From the NCBI GenBank assembly GCA_905195005.1, contig CAJJUC010000141.1:1-6254 (forward strand): a stretch of 6,254 bases of DNA, written 5' to 3'. A model generated the notes under the pieces. The model had not been told where the DNA came from, ran no database searches, and was given only the letters and a program-made list of their open reading frames with translations. The first letter of the stretch is position 1. Every line of letters begins with the position of its first letter. The translations under genes were made by a program, and so were the position numbers. This DNA comes from an uncultured Eubacteriales bacterium. GTDB lineage: Bacteria; Bacillota; Clostridia; UMGS1883. This document shows, one piece after another, positions 1 to 5,395 of the stretch.

Positions 1-476
1 CGCTCGGCTTCGCGGCTGATTCCGCGGTCGCCGCATATAATTGTGTCGGCGTCAATCGGGCATAATGAGCATTTTGCGTACCCCTGCTTAACGGGTATTA
101 TTTCGAATCCCGATTTTTCAAGCTCGCTTAAGAGCAGACCGTCGCACACCTTTGGATTAAGGAAGCATTTTCTTCCCGCTATACCAACATTATATGCCGT
201 ATCCTTCGGGTAGTGACTGCCGAGCGGCTGTTTTCCGCAAATAATTCTGTAGCCAAACGGAGCAAGCGCTTCGCTGTAATATTTAAAAGTGTCGGGCGGA
301 CAAACGGCGCGCCCTCCTCCGAGCACGCATATTCCGAGATCGCTGTGGCGGCGGATTCCCGAAGGCAGAACGGAAACGGGCGGCGGAGAAATTGTCCGAA
401 CGTTCGGAATTTTCACCGCGGACACCGCGGCGACGGTGCTGCCGTCCGGCAAATACGGAGCGCTGATAAATTTCAT
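1..476 (-). CDS. DUF6873-like GME-fold protein, N-terminal part (runs off the left edge)
   Basis: Read on the minus strand, an open frame starts with ATG at 476 and stays open for 158 codons to the window edge, so the C-terminus is missing. A Shine-Dalgarno (AGGAAGTGA) lies 4 bases before the ATG. Visible elements are HSD at residues 44-46, a GGG turn at 53-55, a YPKDTAYN stretch near 89-96, and a Cys-containing QGYAKCSLC segment at 131-139 followed by a short DADTIICGD strand. This pattern recalls the clostridial DUF6873 family, which is predicted to share the fold of guanidine-group-modifying enzymes (amidinotransferase/deiminase type). The reaction and substrate are unknown to me, and the C-terminal part of such a fold, which normally carries the catalytic Cys, is outside the window. 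No signal peptide or membrane segment is visible, so it is probably cytoplasmic. The gene is divergent from nfnA and shares the 156-bp intergenic region with it. That it is a gene is well supported; the family name is recalled from motif pattern only. Confidence 0.75.
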   Translation of the reverse strand, partial: MKFISAPYLPDGSTVAAVSAVKIPNVRTISPPPVSVLPSGIRRHSDLGICVLGGGRAVCPPDTFKYYSEALAPFGYRIICGKQPLGSHYPKDTAYNVGIAGRKCFLNPKVCDGLLLSELEKSGFEIIPVKQGYAKCSLCPIDADTIICGDRGISREAE

Positions 477-499
477 GCAATCACTTCCTTTTATATTTG

Positions 500-528
500 A
501 TTATACTACTTGTCCGCCGCAAATGAAA
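500..528 (-). promoter_or_regulatory. Probable sigma-A promoter for the DUF6873-like gene
   Basis: On the minus strand a perfect TATAAT -10 box is present at 505-500. At a 17-bp spacing the -35 position (528-523) reads TTTCAT, which is a poor match. The start of transcription would fall near 493, giving a leader of about 17 bases that contains the Shine-Dalgarno. The -35 position lies in an AT-rich imperfect palindrome at 524-540. Supported by the -10 box and correct placement; the -35 is weak. Confidence 0.45.
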
Positions 529-564
529 GAAATTTTTTCAACTCCTGTTTTTGAGTTAAAATAC

Positions 565-593
565 TTGCCATTTGCGCGCAAATTTAGTATAAT
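565..593 (+). promoter_or_regulatory. Strong sigma-A promoter for nfnAB
   Basis: TTGCCA (565-570) and a perfect TATAAT (588-593) are separated by exactly 17 bp, matching the vegetative sigma-A consensus at 11 of 12 positions. Transcription should start near 600, leaving a leader of about 32 bases that carries the AAGGAAGG ribosome site (614-621) of nfnA. This is the only good plus-strand promoter visible upstream of nfnAB. Confidence 0.8.
570..583. promoter_or_regulatory. Perfect 14-bp palindrome in the nfnAB promoter spacer (candidate operator)
   Basis: ATTTGCGCGCAAAT reads identically on both strands. It begins at the last base of the -35 box and ends 4 bases before the -10 box, so a dimeric repressor bound here would block RNA polymerase. 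Imperfect outer arms (ATACT at 561-565, AGTAT at 586-590) flank it with a two-base offset. It does not match the Rex consensus (TTGTTAA-type arms), so I do not name a regulator. The palindrome is seen directly; the operator role is inference. Confidence 0.5.
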
Positions 594-632
594 AGAAATA
601 ATGACAAAAAATGAAGGAAGGAACGATTTCGG

Positions 633-1475
633 ATGTATAAAATTGTTGAGAAAAAAGCGCTGAATCCGACAGTAACCAAAATGGTTGTAGAAGCTCCGCT
701 GATCGCGAAAAAAGCCGAACCGGGACAGTTTATAATATTCAGAGCCACCGAGGACGGTGAACGTGTTCCGCTGACAATTGCGGATTTCGACCGTGAACAG
801 GGGACGGTAACGATAATATTTCAGATTGTCGGCCGTGCAACGATGGAGCTTAACGCTCTTTCCGAAGGGGAATGTATCTGCGATTTCGCCGGACCGCTCG
901 GCACTCCCAGCGAGACCGAGGGGCTTAAAAAGGTGTGCGTTGTCGGCGGCGGCGTAGGCTGCGCAATTGCGTATCCGATTGCAAAAAAGCTGCATAATGC
1001 AGGCTGCTGCGTTCATTCGGTAACAGGCTTCAGAAACCGTGACCTTGTGATTCTTGAGGATGAATTTAAGGCTGTGAGCGATGAGATGAAGATAATGACG
1101 GACGACGGCTCGTACGGCGAAAAGGGGCTTGTTACGGCTGCACTTGAGGAGCTCATAACAAACGGCAACGAATATGATGAGGTCATTGCAATCGGACCGC
1201 TCATCATGATGAAATTCGTTTGCGGCGTTACGAAGAAATACGGAATTAAAACCACAGTGTCGATGAATCCGATAATGATAGACGGCACGGGCATGTGCGG
1301 CGGCTGCCGCTTAAAGGTTGGCGGAGAAACAAAATTTGCCTGTGTTGACGGTCCCGATTTCGACGGTCATGAGGTTGATTTTGATGAGGCAATGAGCAGG
1401 GGTACGATGTACCGCGATTTCGAAGCGCACCAAAGAGAAGAAGCCTGCCGCCTGATGAACAAGGAGGTTTTGTAA
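633..1475 (+). CDS. nfnA: NfnA: ferredoxin-NADP+ oxidoreductase, small FAD/[2Fe-2S] subunit
   Basis: This 280-aa protein belongs to the dihydroorotate dehydrogenase electron-transfer / sulfide dehydrogenase-like family (ferredoxin-NADP reductase fold) and is full length. A flavin-binding beta-barrel occupies about residues 1-98, with the FAD motif RVPLT at 44-48. An NAD(H)-binding Rossmann part follows, with VVGGGVG at 103-109. The C-terminal [2Fe-2S] site has Cys222, Cys225 and Cys237, with Asp217 five residues before the first Cys; in characterised NfnA an Asp is the fourth ligand. The subunit takes electrons from NADH at its FAD, which in the known complex passes them through the [2Fe-2S] centre to NfnB. 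It is cytoplasmic. The ATG at 633 follows AAGGAAGG at 614-621, and the N-terminus aligns well with the usual family start. nfnB follows one base after the stop. SudB of sulfide dehydrogenase and PyrK-like proteins are close relatives, but the pairing with the downstream gene favours NfnA. Confidence 0.88.
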   Translation: MYKIVEKKALNPTVTKMVVEAPLIAKKAEPGQFIIFRATEDGERVPLTIADFDREQGTVTIIFQIVGRATMELNALSEGECICDFAGPLGTPSETEGLKKVCVVGGGVGCAIAYPIAKKLHNAGCCVHSVTGFRNRDLVILEDEFKAVSDEMKIMTDDGSYGEKGLVTAALEELITNGNEYDEVIAIGPLIMMKFVCGVTKKYGIKTTVSMNPIMIDGTGMCGGCRLKVGGETKFACVDGPDFDGHEVDFDEAMSRGTMYRDFEAHQREEACRLMNKEVL

Positions 1476-1476
1476 T

Positions 1477-2868
1477 ATGGAAAGAAATATGAGCCCCGAA
1501 AAATGTCCGATGCCGTCGCAGGCGCCCGAAGTAAGAAAGCGGAATTTTGAAGAGGTTGCAACGGGATATACCTACGAAATGGCAGTAAACGAGGCTAAAC
1601 GCTGCCTTAACTGCAAAAATAAGCCGTGCCGCTCAAAATGTCCGGTGGCGATTGATATTCCGGCGTTTATTGAGCGCGTTGCTGCGGAAGATATGGAAGG
1701 CGCGTTTGAAATTATCAGCCGCTCGAGCGCTCTGCCCGCCGTTTGCGGGCGCGTGTGCCCCCAGGAAACGCAGTGCGAAAGCACATGCGTTCGCAAAATT
1801 AAGGGCGAAAGTGTTGCCATCGGCAGACTGGAGCGCTTTGTTTCCGATTATCACAGGGAGCATTGCGGCGAACCGCCGAAAAAACCGGAAAGCAACGGTC
1901 ACAGGGTGGCGGTTGTCGGCGCAGGCCCGTCCGGTCTCACGGCTGCCGGAGATCTTGCACGGCTCGGATACGATGTCACTGTGTTTGAGGCGCTTCACAC
2001 TGCCGGAGGCGTGCTTGTTTACGGAATCCCGGAATTCAGGCTTCCCAAAGATATTGTGCGTAAGGAAATTGATAATCTCCGTCATCTCGGCGTTAAGATT
2101 GAAACAAATATGGTTATCGGAAAAATCATTACTGTTGACGAGCTGTTTGAAAGCGGCTTTGAAGCGGTCTATATTGCAGGCGGAGCAGGACTTCCGCGTT
2201 TCATGGGAATCCCGGGAGAGGATCTTAAGGGCGTCTACAGTGCGAATGAATATCTCACGCGCGTAAATCTCATGAAAGCATATAAGGAAAACTCAAAAAC
2301 CCCGATAAAGAAAAGCCGCCGCGTTGCCGTTGTCGGCGGCGGAAACGTTGCAATGGACGCCGCAAGATGTGCAATGCGAATCGGTGCAGAGGAGGTATAT
2401 ATCGTTTACCGCCGCGGTATGGAGGAGCTTCCTGCAAGGCAGGAGGAGGTCGAGCACGCAAAGGAAGAAGGGATTGTGTTTAAAACGCTTACCAACCCCG
2501 TTGAGATACTCGGCGATGATAACGGCTTTGTGTCCGGCATACGCTGCGTTGAAATGGAGCTCGGCGAGCCTGACGAAAGCGGCCGCCGCAGACCTGTTGA
2601 AAAACAGGGCAGCGAATTCGATATAGAGCTTGATACCGTTATAATGTCTATCGGAACAAGCCCGAATCCGCTTATCAGAAAAACAACCCCCGGACTCGAA
2701 ACAAACCGCCGCGGCTGCATTGTGACGGACGGAGAAAGCGGAAAAACAACGCGTGAGGGCGTTTATGCAGGCGGTGACGCCGTTACAGGCGCCGCAACTG
2801 TTATTCTTGCAATGGGCGCAGGAAAGAGCGCTGCGCAGGCAATTGACGAGTATATAAGAAAAAAATAA
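1477..2868 (+). CDS. nfnB: NfnB: ferredoxin-NADP+ oxidoreductase, large FAD/2x[4Fe-4S] subunit (GltD-like)
   Basis: This 463-aa protein has the usual length for NfnB / GltD-like small glutamate synthase subunits. The N-terminal iron-sulphur domain carries eight cysteines in two groups: Cys43, 46, 51, 55 and Cys90, 94, 100, 104, enough with nearby Glu97/Glu101 for two [4Fe-4S] clusters. A first dinucleotide motif VVGAGPSG (146-153) binds FAD. A second, VVGGGNVAMDAAR (285-297), followed by YRRG (311-314), is the NADP(H) site. The terminal AGGDAVTGAATVI segment (431-443) is the conserved FAD-contacting end. In characterised NfnAB the bifurcating FAD sits in this subunit, and the complex couples reduced ferredoxin plus NADH to reduction of two NADP+ (reversible). 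The ATG at 1477 lies 9 bases after AAGGAGG (1461-1467), which is inside the end of nfnA. No glutamate synthase large subunit is adjacent, which argues against GltD. SudA of sulfide dehydrogenase is the main alternative name. Confidence 0.88.
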   Translation: MERNMSPEKCPMPSQAPEVRKRNFEEVATGYTYEMAVNEAKRCLNCKNKPCRSKCPVAIDIPAFIERVAAEDMEGAFEIISRSSALPAVCGRVCPQETQCESTCVRKIKGESVAIGRLERFVSDYHREHCGEPPKKPESNGHRVAVVGAGPSGLTAAGDLARLGYDVTVFEALHTAGGVLVYGIPEFRLPKDIVRKEIDNLRHLGVKIETNMVIGKIITVDELFESGFEAVYIAGGAGLPRFMGIPGEDLKGVYSANEYLTRVNLMKAYKENSKTPIKKSRRVAVVGGGNVAMDAARCAMRIGAEEVYIVYRRGMEELPARQEEVEHAKEEGIVFKTLTNPVEILGDDNGFVSGIRCVEMELGEPDESGRRRPVEKQGSEFDIELDTVIMSIGTSPNPLIRKTTPGLETNRRGCIVTDGESGKTTREGVYAGGDAVTGAATVILAMGAGKSAAQAIDEYIRKK

Positions 2869-2873
2869 AAAAA

Positions 2874-2900
2874 CTGCCAAAAAGGTAGACGACTTTCGTC
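2874..2900 (+). other. Two small hairpins upstream of the terminator (possible structured leader)
   Basis: CTGCC (2874-2878) can pair with GGTAG (2884-2888) around an AAAAA loop, with one G-T wobble. GACGA (2888-2892) can pair with TCGTC (2896-2900) around a CTT loop. G2888 is shared, so the two stems are either stacked with one shortened by a pair, or compete. They sit between the nfnB stop and the terminator stem. I do not recognise a known riboswitch or ribozyme core. They may be chance structure, a stabilising 3' end of the nfnAB message, or part of an attenuator for the next gene. Confidence 0.25.
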
Positions 2901-2902
2901 AT

Positions 2903-2940
2903 CCCCCGTGATATATTAATTATCGCGGGGGAAATTTTTT
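2903..2940 (+). terminator. Intrinsic terminator after nfnB, abutting the tail gene
   Basis: CCCCCGTGATA (2903-2913) pairs with TATCGCGGGGG (2921-2931) to form an 11-bp stem with one G-T wobble and a 7-base loop. It is followed by AAA and a run of six T (2935-2940). It should end nfnAB transcripts 35 bases after the nfnB stop. The T-run ends only 6 bases before the GGAGG of the next gene, so any transcript entering from the left must pass it to express the tail genes. There is no matching T-run on the minus strand, so it is one-directional. Confidence 0.88.
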
Positions 2941-2956
2941 ATATACGGAGGTTAAA

Positions 2957-4867
2957 ATGGAGAACATTATCAACATTAATGTCAACGGGCAGTTTATTTC
3001 CAAAAGCGGAAAAAACGCCGGCGGCGCAGGCAGCGGAAACAGCGCTGCTCTGAGGATAACGTTCGGCTCGGAGTGGGACGCTTTCACAAAACGCATTATA
3101 TGGCGCGATGCCCGCGGCGAAAACGAAACGAGCGTTCTTCTTTCAGCCGGACTGACGGAGGAAGCTGCGTATACAACGGCTATTCCGCCCGAAGCGCTTA
3201 AGTACACCGGTTGGTGCAGCTTTACGCTTGAAGGCTACTACAGCGAATTTCCGCAGCAGGCGGTGCGCTCAATCTCGGATAAGCTGTTTGTGTCCTATGC
3301 GGAGGGAGCGGAAAGCATGCAGCTGCATGAGGAATTTGAACAGCTTTTGCCGAGTGTGAAGTCGCTGCTTGAAGGCACGGAACAAAAACTCGAAAAGGAG
3401 CTTGAGCAAAATTCCGTTTGGGAGAATTTCAATGAGGAAAAGCTGTACTGTCCCGGAAATAAGGTGCTTTACGGCGGAAGCAGCTATCTGTGCAAAAAGG
3501 AAACTATCGGAACGCTTCCGGGGAACGGGGACTGCTGGCAGCTGATTGCTTCGCGCGGAATCCGCGGCCTCAGAGGCTTGCAGGGACCGCGCGGAATCCG
3601 CGGCGACAAGGGCGACACAGGTGACAAGGGCGAAAAAGGCAATGACGGTGAAAAAGGAGAAAAGGGAGAAAAAGGCGATACCGGTGAACGCGGCCCCGGT
3701 GGAACCGTTGTGCCGTCAAACGGGTTTTATTCCTTTTCGGTTGACGATTCGGGAAACCTCATTGTTTCCTATCCGGATGCAGCGACAAAGCCGCAGGCAG
3801 AGTTGAACGAAAACGGAGAGCTGCTGCTGGAGATCGGAGGAAATAATTACAACATGGGCAGTGTGAAGGGCGACAAATTGAGTTTTTCCGATTTGTCGGA
3901 CGAAAACAAATCCGAGCTTGCAAGCGGGGCTGTAGATAAAATTTGTCCGACGGGGAGCGCGGAGAGTCTGACATCGTCGCTCACGCTTGCGGACTGCTGC
4001 GGCGGCACAAATGTCCGCAATTATGTAATTCACGGAGCAGAGAGCGGCGTTGGTGATTTAAACTCAGGCACGGGGAAATATGAAATCCCCGTAACGGTTC
4101 GCGGAAAGAATCTTATGAGCATGTCAAGAGATGTGCGGGCGGGATTTGATTCGGGGGCGATAGTCGAAAAGGGTGTGGACTATGTTGTCGCGCAAATGTC
4201 CGCCTCGGCAGAAAATGCAGAACCTGGCAGCCCAAACAACTCCTCGGGGTGGCTGGGGATAAATGCGCTGAAAGCGACAGCGGCGGCGTTTAACAACTGC
4301 TTTTTTAAAGATATAAAGCCGAGCACAACATATACGCTGAGTTACGATTTTGAGTATTTTTATCTGCCTGACGGGCTGACATCGGTAAAGCATCGGGGTC
4401 AGATTTCAATCAGCGGGAAAGCCGAATACACAAACGCATATGTAACGGAGGCAGGCAAAAAGTACCATTATAAGCTGACGTTTACAACGCCCGAAACAAT
4501 CACGCAAATTATGTTTTTCTTCACGCTTAACTCATGCAAGGTGAAGCTTTCGAACATAATGCTTGAGGAGGGCGGAAGCGAAACGGATTACGAAAGATAT
4601 GCAGAGCCGCAGACGGCGGTGATAGAGCTTTCCGCGCCGCTCGGGAAAAACGACCATGTTGTGAATGCTTCGGGAACAACGTTTAAAAACAGCGTGCTTT
4701 CAAAGGCGAGCACAGCGGAAATACCGCTTGTCACATCGGGAACGAATACAATCGAGGTCGGAACAGCGACTGCGCCGGGGAAAATCGAGGTTGAGTATTA
4801 CAAGGACATAAACAAGGTATTGGCAAATCTGAACAATGCAATATTATCACAAGGAGGAAATGTATAA
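2957..4867 (+). CDS. Phage tail-fibre / receptor-binding-like protein with collagen-like repeats
   Basis: This 636-aa protein has a modular tail-fibre architecture. Residues 1-115 form a beta-rich N-terminal domain (ITFGSEW at 34-40, IIWRD at 47-51, SISDKLFVSY at 105-114) resembling the attachment domain of baseplate or tail proteins in Bacillota phages. Residues 120-153 are a charged probable coiled coil. Residues 155-198 look like a small carbohydrate-binding module of the CBM5/12 type, with YGGSSYLCK at 172-180 and a DCWQL end at 192-196. Residues 201-248 are 16 uninterrupted Gly-X-Y triplets, expected to trimerise. A linker domain (about 250-300) leads to a beta-sandwich region (about 375-560) with a KNLMS start, TTYTLSYDF core and LEEGGSETDYERY end seen in siphophage receptor-binding proteins. 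The tail ends near EVEYYKDINK (611-620). It probably binds a host surface glycan, which is inference. ATG at 2957 follows GGAGG at 2947-2951. No signal peptide is visible, consistent with a virion protein. Confidence 0.8.
   Translation: MENIININVNGQFISKSGKNAGGAGSGNSAALRITFGSEWDAFTKRIIWRDARGENETSVLLSAGLTEEAAYTTAIPPEALKYTGWCSFTLEGYYSEFPQQAVRSISDKLFVSYAEGAESMQLHEEFEQLLPSVKSLLEGTEQKLEKELEQNSVWENFNEEKLYCPGNKVLYGGSSYLCKKETIGTLPGNGDCWQLIASRGIRGLRGLQGPRGIRGDKGDTGDKGEKGNDGEKGEKGEKGDTGERGPGGTVVPSNGFYSFSVDDSGNLIVSYPDAATKPQAELNENGELLLEIGGNNYNMGSVKGDKLSFSDLSDENKSELASGAVDKICPTGSAESLTSSLTLADCCGGTNVRNYVIHGAESGVGDLNSGTGKYEIPVTVRGKNLMSMSRDVRAGFDSGAIVEKGVDYVVAQMSASAENAEPGSPNNSSGWLGINALKATAAAFNNCFFKDIKPSTTYTLSYDFEYFYLPDGLTSVKHRGQISISGKAEYTNAYVTEAGKKYHYKLTFTTPETITQIMFFFTLNSCKVKLSNIMLEEGGSETDYERYAEPQTAVIELSAPLGKNDHVVNASGTTFKNSVLSKASTAEIPLVTSGTNTIEVGTATAPGKIEVEYYKDINKVLANLNNAILSQGGNV
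3552..3604. repeat. 17-bp direct repeat (two copies) at the start of the collagen-like tract
   Basis: CGCGCGGAATCCGCGGC occurs at 3552-3568 and again at 3588-3604, 36 bp (12 codons) apart and in the same frame. Each copy encodes RGIRG. The core GCGGAATCCGC is itself nearly palindromic. Two identical copies this close suggest duplication of a 36-bp unit or conversion within the Gly-X-Y tract. Confidence 0.8.
3557..3700 (+). repeat. Collagen-like Gly-X-Y repeat tract within the tail-fibre gene
   Basis: Sixteen in-frame triplets run from Gly201 to residue 248 without a break. The first part is Arg/Leu/Ile-rich (GIRGLRGLQGPRG), then it becomes mostly charged GDK, GEK and GDT units. Such charged Gly-X-Y tracts are known in phage tail fibres as trimeric spacers between modules. 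Near-identical codons in the GEK units make it prone to length change by slippage. Confidence 0.9.
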
Positions 4868-5073
4868 TGTTTAACTACAGAAATTTTTTGATGACGGGAT
4901 TCAGAAGCGCAGTGGGTCACATGGCGGATTATCAGGTGATACTAAACGCCAACGGCTACTATGAAAAGGGAGTTCTGACGGAAGATGATCTTTCCGAGCT
5001 TCAGGCAATGATTGAGGAGAAGAACGCGGCAGCTGAGGAGGTGCAGGGAGATGACGGCGAGGGAAATTGTTGA
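4867..5073 (+). CDS. Small phage-associated protein of unknown function (68 aa)
   Basis: The ATG at 4867 shares its A with the TAA stop of the tail-fibre gene (TAATG), and AGGAGG at 4852-4857 is well placed, so the two are translationally coupled. The protein has an aromatic N-terminus (MFNYRNFLMTGF), a central DYQVILNANGYYEKGVLTED segment (21-40), a helical Leu/Glu stretch (41-53), and an acidic end. The G-x-L-T-x-x-D-L pattern before a short helix resembles the shape of XkdX-type small tail proteins encoded next to fibres, but the sequence is not clearly XkdX. No membrane segment or signal peptide is present. The length and position suggest a small tail accessory or assembly factor; the function is unknown. 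Confidence 0.75.
   Translation: MFNYRNFLMTGFRSAVGHMADYQVILNANGYYEKGVLTEDDLSELQAMIEEKNAAAEEVQGDDGEGNC
5035..5043 (+). promoter_or_regulatory. Ribosome binding site that sets the start at 5051
   Basis: GAGGAGGTG lies 7 bases before the ATG at 5051. The same frame is open further upstream to a TTG at 5012, but that codon has no comparable site. This places the start of the 114-aa gene inside the 3' end of the preceding gene. Confidence 0.75.
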
Positions 5074-5395
5074 AAGCGTGCGGCGGCGCGACATTGCCGC
5101 AGATGAAGCGCAGCTTTACGGTGCGCTTAAAAGGCTTGAGGCTGAGATATGCATTTACGGACAGCTGCCGGAGAAAGAATTTTCGGAGGACGGAGAGATG
5201 TATGCACCGGAGGCATTTCGGAATATGTATGAGGAATATTTAAGAAGCGAGAATGCGCTGCTTTCGGAGGATTGGGATTGCTATGAGCGGCACGAGGCGC
5301 TTTTCCGCACGGAAAGGGAACGGCTGCGCGAGTATCTTGTGAAAAATATGCCGGAGCGCGTGCAGAAATTCAGCATCGGAGAGGGGTGGCTTTGA
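5051..5395 (+). CDS. Phage-associated helical protein of unknown function (114 aa)
   Basis: The ATG at 5051 is the first with a good ribosome site and overlaps the preceding gene by 23 bases. The protein is charged and almost certainly mostly alpha-helical: helix-like stretches cover about residues 2-36, 51-73 and 75-98, rich in Arg, Glu, Leu and Tyr. The spacing of Tyr and Leu (LYGALKRLEAEICIYG at 22-37, MYEEYLRSENALL at 59-71) suggests packed helices. No catalytic motif, Cys cluster, membrane segment or signal peptide is visible. Its gene is wedged between the 68-aa gene and the next large gene with overlapping codons, so it is made with them. It may be a tail assembly chaperone or small connector, but I do not recognise the family and do not assign a function. 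Confidence 0.75.
   Translation: MTAREIVESVRRRDIAADEAQLYGALKRLEAEICIYGQLPEKEFSEDGEMYAPEAFRNMYEEYLRSENALLSEDWDCYERHEALFRTERERLREYLVKNMPERVQKFSIGEGWL

Noticed and set aside
540..557. AACTC/GAGTT inverted repeat as a terminator or operator between the divergent genes
   Set aside because: The stem is only 5 bp with an 8-base loop and lacks a T-run in the right place on either strand.
570..583. Rex operator in the nfnAB promoter
   Set aside because: The arms (ATTTGCG) do not match the TTGTTAA/TTGTGAA-type Rex half site.
501..1016. Long minus-strand open frame (171 codons) opposite nfnA
   Set aside because: It lies almost wholly antisense to a well-supported gene, has no ribosome site at its start, and its protein shows no recognisable domain.
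1477..2868. Glutamate synthase small subunit (gltD) as the name
   Set aside because: No large subunit is adjacent and the gene is fused in an operon with an nfnA-type partner, so NfnB fits better.
2886..2923. Promoter for the tail gene between nfnB and 2957
   Set aside because: TAGACG (2886-2891) and TATATT (2912-2917) are partial matches but are 20 bp apart, and the -10-like bases are the loop and arm of the terminator.
2874..2940. Known riboswitch or hammerhead ribozyme before the tail gene
   Set aside because: No conserved core such as CUGAUGA with a properly placed GAAA, and no recognised aptamer motif; only short generic hairpins and a terminator are seen.
2957..4867. Diversity-generating retroelement target in the fibre gene
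   Set aside because: No reverse transcriptase, template repeat or C-type-lectin-like variable end is visible in the window.
5012..5050. TTG start at 5012 for the 114-aa gene
   Set aside because: It would add 13 mostly basic residues, lacks a good ribosome site, and lengthens the overlap; GAGGAGGTG at 5035-5043 clearly serves the ATG at 5051.
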